DNA from: Chryseobacterium soli
GTDB taxonomy: Bacteria > Bacteroidota > Bacteroidia > Flavobacteriales > Weeksellaceae
Length of the DNA stretch: 64,000 nucleotides
Assembly: GCF_000737705.1 (NCBI RefSeq)
Contig: NZ_JPRH01000003.1
Span: forward strand, 1 to 64,000
Reading direction: 5' to 3'
The translations under genes and the position numbers were made by a program. The notes below the pieces were generated by a model, which saw only the letters and a list, made by a program, of their open reading frames with translations, was not told the origin of the DNA and made no database searches. Of the stretch, positions 37,642-46,889 are shown piece after piece. Position 1 is the stretch's first letter. Each line of letters starts with the position of its first letter.

Positions 37642-40473
37642 ATGAAACGATATACTATTCTTGGTATTATGTTGTGTATGGCTGGAAACCTCTATGCACA
37701 AGATAATACACTTAAAGCTAATCAAAAACATCTTCAGGAATTATATTCTAAATATGATAAAGGTTTAAAAAAGAAACATAAATCTTCGAAGTCAGCGGGA
37801 ATTCCACCCAATCTTTATAATGAAGAAGATTATAAAAGAACCATGGATCCAGTTACAGGAGGAACTAATTTTGATAAGCTTGCCAAACTGAATCAGGAAA
37901 TTACTGAAGGAAAGTATGCTCCTACAAAGCCAATGTCTTTTATCACTGCAGGTGGATCTTCTACAGCAAAAGTAATAAATGAGCCATGGATAGAAAGAGG
38001 TCCTTACAGTGTAGGAGGAAGAACTCGGGCTATAATGTTTGATCCGAATGATCCTACAGGGAAAAGAGTTTTTGCAGGAAGTGTTTCCGGTGGCCTTTGG
38101 ATAAATCAGGATCCTTCCGTAAGTACGAATGAATGGACACCGTTAAGTACATTTTGGGCAAATACTTCCATTGCTTGTATAGCTTTTGATCCAAATAATC
38201 CACAAATCTTATATGTTGGAACAGGAGAATCTTCTACAGCTGATGCGATAGGTTCGGGAATTTGGAAATCTACAAACGGAGGAACTACCTGGACCCAAAT
38301 TTTCACCATTTCACCAACCTATTCTGGGACGATAAGAAACGGAAACTTTTATATTAATGATATCAAAGTTAGAAATAATGCAGGAGTTTCTGAGGTGTAT
38401 GCAGGAGTAAGCGGTAATTATAATGATGGAGCATGGCAAGGATTAAATCAGGCAGGATTATACAAATCTACAGATGGCGGAGCTACATTTACCAAAAATA
38501 CCAGTTTATTAGCACTGAATACAACCACAAATACCACAAGCTCAACGGGATATTCTATTGAGCAAATAGAAATTGGAGCAGATAATTCTGTTTGGGTTTC
38601 TACCATATCTTCAAGATTTTCTAATATAGCTTCAGGAGGAAGAATTTTAAAATCTGCAGATGGAAATACTTTTAACGAAGTGTATAATGTTGGAAATAAT
38701 GGTTCAAGAGTGAATTTTACACTTTCCAGAACAGATGCTAATAAAGTGTACGCATTCATGCAGGGAGCAAACAGTACTTCGGAGCCGATTCGAATTGCAA
38801 GATCTTCAGATGGAGGTGCAACCTGGCAGGCTACTAATGATACAACGCCTGTGATTACGCTTCCTACAGCCGCAGATACGAGTATTGCTGCAAACGATTT
38901 TACAAGAGGTCAGTCTTTCTATGACCTTGTCATTGCTGCAGATCCTTTGGATGATAATACCGTTTATATAGGAGGAATTGATCTGTATAAATCTACAAAT
39001 GGAGGGGTAAACTGGACGCAGATTTCAAAATGGTCGAATAATAACAATATGGCAACCCTGCCGGTTTCTCAGGTGCATGCAGACCAACATGAAATAGTGT
39101 TTAATCCTTTTAATAACTATTCTACCAATCAGATGATGTTTGGAAATGATGGTGGAATTTATTTTGCGGCTAATAAAAATACTATCGGAACAACAGCAGG
39201 CTTTGCTCCAAGGAATACAAGATATAATGTTACACAGTTTTACACTGCAATGTTAAATCCTACTAAAACTCCTGCAGATGAAGAGCTGTTAGCCGGCGCC
39301 CAGGATAATGGGTCTTGGTGGTTGTATGGTGTTCCTCAGGCAAATAATTTTCTGACTTCTCAATCTGCTACAGGTGGAGACGGAATGTATACGGAATATG
39401 ACGATCAGGATAACTATGAAATTGCAAGTTATGTTTACAATAATCACTATTTATTGACAAGCAGTACATATTATCTTGTCTCTAGTGCTAATAGAAATGC
39501 TTACGGACACTTTGTAAACGAGATCGCGTTAGACAGGATAAATAATGTGTTCTATTCTTATCGTTCAGGGTTAACACTATTCAGAACAAGTGGTTTGTCT
39601 GCTACAGCGACAACATTTACCAATAATACCGTTACAGCCGGAACTGCACAAACTAACGAGCAGATTTCCTGGATGAAGGTTTCTCCTTACACAACTGCTT
39701 CTACAACACTGTTTGTAGGAACTAACCTGGGAAGAATCTTTAAAATAACCAATGCTAATACAACTTCGTATGTTTCAACTGCCATTACAACACCTGCGGT
39801 AGGAACAATTTCCGATATAGAATTTGGAGCCAATGAAAACGAAATTATGGTAACATTCTCCAACTATAATCTTACAAGTATTTTCTATTCTACAGATGGA
39901 GGGACAACATGGCAAAATAAAGAAGGAAACCTTCCTGATATGCCGGTAAGAACAGTTTTAAGAAATCCGGATGATGCCAATGAAGTAATTGTAGGAACAG
40001 AAATGGGAGTATGGGGAACGACAAATTTCCTTTCTGCATTGCCAACCTGGGCTTCCGTTACCGGAAATATTGGCAATGTAAGAGTTACCAATTTAGATTA
40101 CAGACCTGCAACAAGAACAGTGTTGGTTTCTACTTATGGAAGAGGAGCTTGGACGACTCAAAACACATCAGTTACATTAGCAACAGGAGAGGTAAAATCT
40201 AAAAAAGATATAACCAGAGTATATCCGAATCCGTCAAAAGGAATTTCGCACCTGAGATTTGATTCTGCTAAATACAATTCTGTGGACATCAGTATTTTTG
40301 ATGCTTCCGGAAGATTAGTGTACAGCAAGAAAAATGTGAAATCTGATGAGGAATTTGGACAAAGATTAATGCCTGGAAATTATATCCTTAAAGCTGAATC
40401 CAAAGGTGAAGTTATTTACAGTGGAAATTATTTGGTTTTAGGCAAAATAAGTGATAATGGAGAAGACGATTAA
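37642..40473 (+). CDS. Large secreted BNR/Asp-box repeat protein with T9SS sorting domain
   Basis: 943 residues. Signal peptide ~1-19 (ending NLYAQ). Multiple Asp-box repeats of the form S-T-(N/D)-G-G-x-T-W (for example at KSTNGGTTW, RSSDGGATW, YSTDGGTTW), pointing to a sortilin/VPS10-like or sialidase-like beta-propeller. C-terminal ~80 residues are a type A T9SS domain (RVYPNPSKG start). It lacks recognisable catalytic residues of sialidases, so a binding or structural role is as likely as hydrolysis. Three bases separate it from the following lipoprotein gene; both and possibly the TonB receptor downstream form one transcript. Confidence 0.8.
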   Translation: MKRYTILGIMLCMAGNLYAQDNTLKANQKHLQELYSKYDKGLKKKHKSSKSAGIPPNLYNEEDYKRTMDPVTGGTNFDKLAKLNQEITEGKYAPTKPMSFITAGGSSTAKVINEPWIERGPYSVGGRTRAIMFDPNDPTGKRVFAGSVSGGLWINQDPSVSTNEWTPLSTFWANTSIACIAFDPNNPQILYVGTGESSTADAIGSGIWKSTNGGTTWTQIFTISPTYSGTIRNGNFYINDIKVRNNAGVSEVYAGVSGNYNDGAWQGLNQAGLYKSTDGGATFTKNTSLLALNTTTNTTSSTGYSIEQIEIGADNSVWVSTISSRFSNIASGGRILKSADGNTFNEVYNVGNNGSRVNFTLSRTDANKVYAFMQGANSTSEPIRIARSSDGGATWQATNDTTPVITLPTAADTSIAANDFTRGQSFYDLVIAADPLDDNTVYIGGIDLYKSTNGGVNWTQISKWSNNNNMATLPVSQVHADQHEIVFNPFNNYSTNQMMFGNDGGIYFAANKNTIGTTAGFAPRNTRYNVTQFYTAMLNPTKTPADEELLAGAQDNGSWWLYGVPQANNFLTSQSATGGDGMYTEYDDQDNYEIASYVYNNHYLLTSSTYYLVSSANRNAYGHFVNEIALDRINNVFYSYRSGLTLFRTSGLSATATTFTNNTVTAGTAQTNEQISWMKVSPYTTASTTLFVGTNLGRIFKITNANTTSYVSTAITTPAVGTISDIEFGANENEIMVTFSNYNLTSIFYSTDGGTTWQNKEGNLPDMPVRTVLRNPDDANEVIVGTEMGVWGTTNFLSALPTWASVTGNIGNVRVTNLDYRPATRTVLVSTYGRGAWTTQNTSVTLATGEVKSKKDITRVYPNPSKGISHLRFDSAKYNSVDISIFDASGRLVYSKKNVKSDEEFGQRLMPGNYILKAESKGEVIYSGNYLVLGKISDNGEDD

Positions 40474-40476
40474 AAA

Positions 40477-40947
40477 ATGAATAATCAGTTATTTATAATC
40501 ATATTTTGGATACTGGCGTTTTCCTGTAAAGCGCCGGTTTCCTCATTATATCAGGATCGTGTGGTTTTAGTTTCGGCTAAAAAAACAGATTGGTTTGGAG
40601 GAAGGCCAGGAGTGAGGGGTACGGTTTATACAGTTACATTACAATCACAAAATAATATCAGTGTTAAATCTTTGAAAGCCGAAGGAAATATCATTAATTT
40701 TACTCAAACTAATTCTGGAAATATGATTACCGTAAAAGGTAATTTGCAAAGTACAGATCAGGCGGATAATTTTGAAAATGCGCCTTCCGGATCCACTGTT
40801 GAACATCATAAACCATCATTTGTTTTAAATCCAAAAGATAATTGGATAGAGTACACGTCAAAAAATTCTAAAAAAATCTACAAAATACATATTCCGAAAT
40901 TTGTTTCGGCAGAACCTGAGGGAGAATTAATTCCTCAAAGACAATAA
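40477..40947 (+). CDS. Small putative lipoprotein
   Basis: 156 residues. Short signal with lipobox-like LAFSC (Cys17). The rest looks beta-rich without known motif. Starts 3 bases after the BNR protein stop, so it is probably co-transcribed and could be its periplasmic or surface partner. Confidence 0.6.
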   Translation: MNNQLFIIIFWILAFSCKAPVSSLYQDRVVLVSAKKTDWFGGRPGVRGTVYTVTLQSQNNISVKSLKAEGNIINFTQTNSGNMITVKGNLQSTDQADNFENAPSGSTVEHHKPSFVLNPKDNWIEYTSKNSKKIYKIHIPKFVSAEPEGELIPQRQ

Positions 40948-40957
40948 TTTTTTTCAT

Positions 40958-41503
40958 TTGCACAAAAAACTATTCTTTATATTTCTATGTATTCCTTTAT
41001 TAATCATATTTTTTAATATGATTAATCCTGTTATTTTTTATATCAAAAGTGGAGTATACGAAAAAACACAATATCATATTTTAGAACGCAAATTTAATAA
41101 ATCGGAAACTATTTGTTTTTCTGAAAAAGATTTAACGAATGCCGAATGGAAAGAGGAAAAGGAATTTATACTCAATGGTTTTTCTTATGATGTCATCAAC
41201 ATTAATTTTATAAACGGAACTAAATATTTTTATTGTTATCTGGATAAAAAAGATATAGTTCTGAATTCCATTTTAAAATTCTCCGGGTTTTTCGTGACCA
41301 AAAAAGTATATGCATGGCGACATTTCGATGTGCCTTTACAAGGGAAAAAACTAATGAAAATCTCCAATATTTTTGCTTTTTTTGATTGTGAAGAATTACA
41401 GTTTTTCAATTTTTACTTAAAATTAAAATCCGGATATGTAAAAAGATTAGAAAATACATCTTGCTTGTCAATTATAATTCCGCCTCCGGAAGAATGGTTT
41501 TAA
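40958..41503 (+). CDS. Hypothetical membrane-anchored protein (TTG start)
   Basis: 181 residues if the TTG at 40958 is used; this gives a natural N-terminal hydrophobic anchor (HKKLFFIFLCIPLLIIFF). The first in-frame ATG falls inside that segment (the Met of FNMINP). The remaining part is soluble with many aromatic residues and no recognised domain. Ten bases after the preceding lipoprotein and 44 before the TonB receptor, so likely in the same transcript. Confidence 0.5.
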   Translation: MHKKLFFIFLCIPLLIIFFNMINPVIFYIKSGVYEKTQYHILERKFNKSETICFSEKDLTNAEWKEEKEFILNGFSYDVININFINGTKYFYCYLDKKDIVLNSILKFSGFFVTKKVYAWRHFDVPLQGKKLMKISNIFAFFDCEELQFFNFYLKLKSGYVKRLENTSCLSIIIPPPEEWF

Positions 41504-41547
41504 ACTCTTGTAAAACTTTTAAACGACAAATAATTAATTTTTAATCA

Positions 41548-43698
41548 ATGAAAAAATATATATGCATTGCAGCTTTACTAAGCTGTGCAATTGCAAATGC
41601 CCAGCAATCATCAGAAAGCAATATAGATGAAGTTGTGATCCAGGGAAGAAAAAAAATAAAACAGGAACGTGCAGAGTTTAAAAGACACGCTCAATCTGTA
41701 GAAACACTTTCGGAAGAAGAATTAAACAGAAATAATCCGGCAGCAATTGATCAGACTTTATCCACAATGCCCGGATTACAGGTTGATAAGCGAACTAATT
41801 TCGGAGGTCAGAGATTAGTTGTCCGTGGATACGGAAACGATCAAAAGTTCAATAACTGGGGAGTAAAGGCATATTGGAATAATATGCCGTTAACGAATGC
41901 CGAAGGAATCACCATTTTGGATGATGTGGATTTTGCATATGTAAATAATGTTGAGGTTATCAAAGGTCCTGCAGCAACAATGTATGGCGGCGGAGTAGGC
42001 GGAGTGGTTCGCTTTTATACACGTCCTGATTTTACAAAAAGAGCTACAGTTTCCGAAAATGCTTTGGTGGGAGCTTTTAAAACATTTCAGTCTCGTACTC
42101 AGTTGAATGTTGCTGATGAAAACTATTCGGTGAATGCAGCTTATGGTCATCTTGAAACCGATGGCTACAGACCGAACGGAAGTGGTTTAAAAAACTTTTT
42201 TAACGTAAACGGAACGGTAAAACTTGGAAAAAATGATCAGTTGAGCTTCTTTGGAAGCCAGGCTTATTCTTATGAGCACACGTCGGGACAGATTTCTTAT
42301 GATGATTATTATGCAGGAATCGATAACGGAAATCCTGCATACATTCGTAAAAATTCAGGAACAAAGATAAAATCTACCAGAGTGGGACTTAGTAACTCTG
42401 TTAATATTCTTCCGAACCTTAGGAATTACACCACTTTATTTTACTACAATGGAAATACGGAAAGTGTTTCTGCGGGAGCTTATGGAGTAACAAGCGCACC
42501 AAACGTAGGCTTACGTTCCACATTTACATTAAAAAATGAATTTAAAGACTTCGAAAACAGGTTGGATTTTGGTACAGAAATTCAGAATTCAATATCTACT
42601 ACATCAAGCTATCGTTTTACAGGTTCAATTACAAATCCGTTAGAAACTACAGGAATTGCTGGTGCTACTTATTTTAAGTATAATAATAATCAGGCAACTT
42701 ATTTTGCAATAGATTATTTAACATATAAACCTTGGGGCTTAACTTTACTTGCAGGAATAAGTGCAAATAAAACTAATTATGACAGAAGAGATTTGTATGC
42801 GCTGCCTGGATTAATTGCTGGGCGAAAAGATCAGTCATTCGGAAAACAGTATGAAACGGCTTATACTCCGCATTTTGCTTTGCAAAAAGAATGGAAACAT
42901 CAGATTTTTAATGTGAGTTATAGTGAAGGGTATAATGCTCCTACAGCAAGTTCATCTTTTATAAATTATACCAATACCGCTAATAATGATCTACAGCCGG
43001 AACGTGCAAAGATGATAGATTTCAGTGTGCATGGGCTATTATTGGATACCAAGCTGGATTATCAGGTTTCTTTGTTCAGAATAGATTATTCTAATAAATT
43101 AACACAATTGACGATACCTAATTCTAACAACCAGACCTATTGGGCAAATACAGGAAGTCAGAAAAATAGTGGTCTGGAAGTCAGTATTGGATATCAATAT
43201 AAAAATGACAATTCATTCATTAACAGAATATTATCTTTTGTGAATCTTTCTTATTATGATGCGAAATATAAAGATTTTAAGACAAGATTATTGGGTGGCG
43301 AACAAACGTATGATCATGAAACTGTTGTGGGAGTTCCAAGAAATAAATATGCAATAGGATTGGATTTGTATACAAAACCTGGCTTTTATCTTGTAAATAC
43401 TTATAATTACCTGGGTAATGTATACTCAGATTTTGCAAATACCAATCTCGTAAAAGGTTTTGGCTTACTTAATGCAAAATTAGGTTATAAAAAATCTTTT
43501 GGAAGATTCGATCTTGATGCATATATAATGGGAAATAACTTAACCAATCAAATCAATTATACATTCCTGTTCTTAGGAAATAGTATTAATGATTCGGATA
43601 CGGGCAATGGTTACCCGAAAGGAGTCGCTACGGATCTCAATCCTGGTCCAAACAAATCCTATTTCTTTTATGGGCTGAATTTAAAATACAGATTATAA
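41548..43698 (+). CDS. TonB-dependent outer-membrane receptor (iron-siderophore type)
   Basis: 716 residues. Signal peptide ~1-18, N-terminal TonB box-like segment NIDEVVIQGR, plug domain (LSTMPGLQVDKR, LVVRGYG, NVEVIKGPAATMYGGGVGGVV), then the 22-strand barrel ending FYGLNLKYRL with a C-terminal aromatic. Closest in style to FecA/ferric-siderophore receptors; no carboxypeptidase-like (SusC) N-terminal domain is present. It imports a ligand using TonB energy. Substrate not deducible. Strong terminator behind. Confidence 0.88.
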   Translation: MKKYICIAALLSCAIANAQQSSESNIDEVVIQGRKKIKQERAEFKRHAQSVETLSEEELNRNNPAAIDQTLSTMPGLQVDKRTNFGGQRLVVRGYGNDQKFNNWGVKAYWNNMPLTNAEGITILDDVDFAYVNNVEVIKGPAATMYGGGVGGVVRFYTRPDFTKRATVSENALVGAFKTFQSRTQLNVADENYSVNAAYGHLETDGYRPNGSGLKNFFNVNGTVKLGKNDQLSFFGSQAYSYEHTSGQISYDDYYAGIDNGNPAYIRKNSGTKIKSTRVGLSNSVNILPNLRNYTTLFYYNGNTESVSAGAYGVTSAPNVGLRSTFTLKNEFKDFENRLDFGTEIQNSISTTSSYRFTGSITNPLETTGIAGATYFKYNNNQATYFAIDYLTYKPWGLTLLAGISANKTNYDRRDLYALPGLIAGRKDQSFGKQYETAYTPHFALQKEWKHQIFNVSYSEGYNAPTASSSFINYTNTANNDLQPERAKMIDFSVHGLLLDTKLDYQVSLFRIDYSNKLTQLTIPNSNNQTYWANTGSQKNSGLEVSIGYQYKNDNSFINRILSFVNLSYYDAKYKDFKTRLLGGEQTYDHETVVGVPRNKYAIGLDLYTKPGFYLVNTYNYLGNVYSDFANTNLVKGFGLLNAKLGYKKSFGRFDLDAYIMGNNLTNQINYTFLFLGNSINDSDTGNGYPKGVATDLNPGPNKSYFFYGLNLKYRL

Positions 43699-43702
43699 TT
43701 TT

Positions 43703-43735
43703 AAAAAACTGTTTCACATAAGTGAAGCAGTTTTT
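43703..43735 (+). terminator. Terminator of TonB receptor gene
   Basis: AAACTGTTTCAC pairs with GTGAAGCAGTTT (one mismatch), loop ATAA, then Ts. Confidence 0.8.
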
Positions 43736-43830
43736 CTTTAAATAATCAAATGTTAAATAATTGTCTTTATTCTTATATTGATTTTTTTTTATGAATATCA
43801 GTATTCCATTTTATATATTTGTTTTTGAAA

Positions 43831-44493
43831 ATGGTAATAGATATGGTATATGAACAATTTATTCTTAATAAATTTGGCTTTCTGGGTGAAAATTTTTCAA
43901 CAGAAATACAGAAGTATACAGATGTAGGTATTATAAAGGCGAAAACGGAAATAATCGCTGAGGGTCAGAAGATAAAATTTGTTCCCTTTCTTATCAAAGG
44001 ATCAATCAAAGTATATTCCCTGAATGACGGCCGGGAGCTGATTTACTATTACATCAGACCTAATGACAGCTGTATGATGACCTTTTCCTCTATCTTCAGT
44101 GACTATAAAAGCCGGGTGTATGCCATCGCAGAAGAAGATTCGGAAGTTTTGCTGATACCGGTATCCGTGATGCATGACTGGCTGATCCGCTACCCTGAAA
44201 TCAACAGGGTTTTTTACAGTGAATATGATAAACGGTTTTCGGATGTTATGAATATGGTCAATGAAGCAGTATTCCACAGGCTTGATAAAAGAATCTTAAG
44301 CTATATCAAACAGCAGATTGCCATTACAGGTCATAATCCTATAAAATTGACGCATCGGGAAATTGCCAATAATCTTGGGACTTCAAGAGAAGTAGTGAGC
44401 CGTGTTTTGAAAAAAATTGAAAATGAAGGCGAAATTATTCAGACCAAAGAAGGCATAAAAATTCCTGTAAATGAAAATGTTAGACATTACTAA
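43831..44493 (+). CDS. Crp/Fnr-family transcription regulator
   Basis: About 220 residues from ATG 43831 (ATG 43843 also possible); an upstream in-frame TTG lies inside a -7 element (TATATTTG, 43814-43821). N-terminal cyclic-nucleotide-binding-like barrel, long dimer helix, C-terminal winged helix with IANNLGTSREVVSRVLKKIE. The recognition helix carries Arg-Glu-x3-Arg at the same spacing as E. coli CRP (Arg180, Glu181, Arg185), the residues that read GTGA. No Cys cluster for an Fe-S centre is visible, so it is not a classical Fnr. A matching GTGA-N6-TCAC site lies just downstream, in front of the next operon, which it probably controls. Confidence 0.85.
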   Translation: MVIDMVYEQFILNKFGFLGENFSTEIQKYTDVGIIKAKTEIIAEGQKIKFVPFLIKGSIKVYSLNDGRELIYYYIRPNDSCMMTFSSIFSDYKSRVYAIAEEDSEVLLIPVSVMHDWLIRYPEINRVFYSEYDKRFSDVMNMVNEAVFHRLDKRILSYIKQQIAITGHNPIKLTHREIANNLGTSREVVSRVLKKIENEGEIIQTKEGIKIPVNENVRHY

Positions 44494-44545
44494 TTTATAA
44501 AGTTTCAATGATTTATAAATATGATTGATAAAAACTATTTGATCG

Positions 44546-44559
44546 GTGACTTTTATCAC
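44546..44559 (+). promoter_or_regulatory. CRP-type operator GTGA-N6-TCAC
   Basis: GTGA (44546-44549), six bases, TCAC (44556-44559). Its centre is about 30 bases before the -7 element TAAGTTTG (44583-44590), a class II-like activator position. Confidence 0.55.
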
Positions 44560-44582
44560 ACACTTTTGAATTCATAACTCTA

Positions 44583-44590
44583 TAAGTTTG
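44583..44590 (+). promoter_or_regulatory. -7 element of DUF5777 operon
   Basis: TAAGTTTG fits TAnnTTTG; no good TTG at -33, as expected for an activator-dependent promoter. The ATG follows at 44614. Confidence 0.55.
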
Positions 44591-44613
44591 TCATATTATA
44601 ATTTAAATTTTAT

Positions 44614-45456
44614 ATGACAAAAACTCTATTATTTTTGTCGGTCCTTTCATCAGGTCTGGTCTTTTCTCAGGAAGACTTGCTGAAAGATATCGACACGATC
44701 AAAACAAACACCGAAATTTCACCGCCAGCTTTCAAAGGACTCCAGATTGTCACTGCACAGTCTACAAAACTTACTGCAAAAAATGAATGGTATATTGTGG
44801 TAGCCCATCGTTTTGGTGACATTAGCACAGGGTTTAAAAACTTCTTCGGACTGGATGAAGCATCTACTAAACTGGGAGTTATTTATGGACTTACAGACGG
44901 TCTTTCCTTAAGCCTTTCAAGAGAAACCAATATGAAAACTTTTGAATTGGCTGCAAAATACAGGGTGCTGAAACAGAACGATGACATTCCTGTTGATCTG
45001 GTAGGCTATAATGTATTGGCAATCAATACAGATCTGGATAAAGATAATTATCCAGGTCTCAAATTTAGCGACAGGCTGTCTTACCTTACGCAAGCCCTTA
45101 TTTCCAGAAGGTTTAATGATAATCTTTCATTGCAGCTTACACCGTCTTTTATTCACAAAAACCTGTATGACCAGCATATTGAAGATAAAAATCAGTTTCT
45201 GACAGGTTTAGGTGGCCGCTATAAAATTTCCAAAAGAATTTCTATTAATGCAGAATATTTTGTGAATTTTGACAATCACAGTTACTATAAAAATCCATTA
45301 TCCGTAGGGATGGATATAGAAACGGGGGGACATGTCTTTCAGCTTGTATTCAGTAATTCTCAGCTCAATTCAGACATAGGCTATCTCAGCAATGCTGCGG
45401 GAAAGTGGGCTAAAGGACAGATTTTCTTTGGGTTTAATCTTTACAGAGTGTTTTAG
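44614..45456 (+). CDS. DUF5777-family outer-membrane beta-barrel protein
   Basis: 280 residues. Signal peptide ~1-18. Barrel-like strands with conserved WYIVVAHRFGDI, NFFGLDEASTKLGVIYGLTD and an aromatic C-terminus (GFNLYRVF), as in the DUF5777 family. First gene of a compact row with cytochrome c-like lipoprotein, YceI, ankyrin and DOMON genes; only one base separates it from the next ATG. Function unknown, but the constant partners suggest envelope redox chemistry. Confidence 0.8.
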   Translation: MTKTLLFLSVLSSGLVFSQEDLLKDIDTIKTNTEISPPAFKGLQIVTAQSTKLTAKNEWYIVVAHRFGDISTGFKNFFGLDEASTKLGVIYGLTDGLSLSLSRETNMKTFELAAKYRVLKQNDDIPVDLVGYNVLAINTDLDKDNYPGLKFSDRLSYLTQALISRRFNDNLSLQLTPSFIHKNLYDQHIEDKNQFLTGLGGRYKISKRISINAEYFVNFDNHSYYKNPLSVGMDIETGGHVFQLVFSNSQLNSDIGYLSNAAGKWAKGQIFFGFNLYRVF

Positions 45457-45457
45457 A

Positions 45458-45808
45458 ATGAAAAAGTTAATATACCTATTACCCGTTATCATTTTCATGG
45501 TTTCCTGTGACAGCAGGACTTATGAAGAAATCTCAGATAAAACCCCAGTGCCTGATCAGGTAAGATATGCAGTAGAAGTGAAGCCTATCGTAGAAGCCAA
45601 TTGTATCGGATGTCACGCTCCGGGAGGATCCGCTGCTTATGAACCGCTAACGAACTATAATGAGGTTAAAACAAATATTGCAAGCATCCTTGACCGGATC
45701 CAAAGGCCGAACGGAGATCCTCAGAAAATGCCGAAAGGTGGTTCATTATCGCCCACCCAGATTGCTATTTTTATCAAATGGAATACCGACGGGCTTATTG
45801 AAAACTAA
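45458..45808 (+). CDS. Small cytochrome c-like lipoprotein
   Basis: 116 residues from ATG 45458 (one base after the previous stop). Lipobox at FMVSC (Cys17). Single haem-binding motif CIGCH at ~residues 49-53 and a possible Met axial ligand in PQKMPKGG. This is the layout of short Bacteroidota c-type cytochromes ending with a region like LSPTQIAIFIKWNTDG. Probably an electron carrier anchored to a membrane on the periplasmic side. Confidence 0.82.
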   Translation: MKKLIYLLPVIIFMVSCDSRTYEEISDKTPVPDQVRYAVEVKPIVEANCIGCHAPGGSAAYEPLTNYNEVKTNIASILDRIQRPNGDPQKMPKGGSLSPTQIAIFIKWNTDGLIEN

Positions 45809-45818
45809 ATCAATTACT

Positions 45819-46364
45819 ATGAAAAAAATATTATTATGTACCGCGTTGCTACTGCTGACCTCTCTGACTTTTGCCCAAAAATACAGTTCGAAAACAGGAA
45901 AAGTCACTTTTGAGGCCTCAGTACCATTGTTTGAAGACGTGCATGCACAGGATGACAATAATATTGTTGTCCTGAATGCAGATACAGGAGATATGGCTTC
46001 TATTTCAATTGTTAAAAATTTCCATTTTAAAGTCAAATTAATGGAAGAACATTTCAATGAAAACTATGCGGAAACCACAAAATATCCTAAAGCGACCTTT
46101 ACCGGAAAAATTCTAAATTTTGATAAGGATAAACTTACGCCCGCTCCTCAGAAATATACGGTTCAGGGCAAACTGAATTTTCATGGAGTTGACAGGGCAG
46201 TTTCTTCTGCCGCAACACTTTATGCTAAGGACGGTAAGATCTATATGCAGGGAACGTTTGCAGCAAAACCTGTAGATTATAATGTGACCATTCCTAAAAT
46301 GGTTACTAAAAAAGTAGCTGAAAATGTTTCGGTAGAGTATAATTATATATTGGTAAAACAATGA
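45819..46364 (+). CDS. YceI-family protein
   Basis: 181 residues from ATG 45819. Signal peptide ~1-20 (LTSLTFAQ). Lipocalin-like YceI fold with FEASVPLFEDVHAQDDN, FHFKVKLMEEHFNENY, YPKATFTGKI and TVQGKLNFHGV motifs. YceI proteins bind polyisoprenoid lipids in the periplasm; here the variant is the one usually found beside c-type cytochromes. Overlaps the ankyrin gene by 4 bases. Confidence 0.88.
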   Translation: MKKILLCTALLLLTSLTFAQKYSSKTGKVTFEASVPLFEDVHAQDDNNIVVLNADTGDMASISIVKNFHFKVKLMEEHFNENYAETTKYPKATFTGKILNFDKDKLTPAPQKYTVQGKLNFHGVDRAVSSAATLYAKDGKIYMQGTFAAKPVDYNVTIPKMVTKKVAENVSVEYNYILVKQ

Positions 46365-46885
46365 AAAATATAATCCTATTAACAGCATTCTTGCTATGTT
46401 TAAGCCTGCAGGCACAGGAAAAAGCAAAATCAATCTTTGATATTGCGAGAAGCGGAACGGTAGCTGAGGTTCAGGATCTTATGAAGCAGAATCCCAATAT
46501 TATCAGCCAGACCAATGAAAATGGATTTTCACCATTGATTTTATCATGTTATAGAGGAAATACTCCCGTTGCAGAATTTTTAATCACTCATGTTAAGGAT
46601 ATAAACTATGTAAGCGGAGAAGGAACGGCTTTAACAGCTTCAGTATTTAAAGGAGATAAAAATATCACTCAAAAATTACTGCTAAATAAGGCTGATCCGA
46701 ATATTGCAAATGCCAGTGGGGTAACTCCACTCATGTATGCTGTCCAGGCCCAGAATAAGGAGATGGTAGAACTTTTATTAAAGAACAAAGCAGATAAAAA
46801 GCTATCCGATAAACAGGGAAAAACTGTTTTTGAATATGCTTTATTTTCTAAAAATCAAGATATTATTAACTTATTAAAAAATTGA
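46361..46885 (+). CDS. Secreted ankyrin-repeat protein
   Basis: 174 residues. Signal peptide ~1-18, then three to four ankyrin repeats (NGFSPLILSCYRGN, GTALTASVFKGDK, GVTPLMYAVQAQNKEMVELLL). Likely a periplasmic binding protein. The ATG overlaps the yceI stop (ATGA), indicating coupled translation. Confidence 0.85.
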   Translation: MKNIILLTAFLLCLSLQAQEKAKSIFDIARSGTVAEVQDLMKQNPNIISQTNENGFSPLILSCYRGNTPVAEFLITHVKDINYVSGEGTALTASVFKGDKNITQKLLLNKADPNIANASGVTPLMYAVQAQNKEMVELLLKNKADKKLSDKQGKTVFEYALFSKNQDIINLLKN

Positions 46886-46889
46886 TCGT

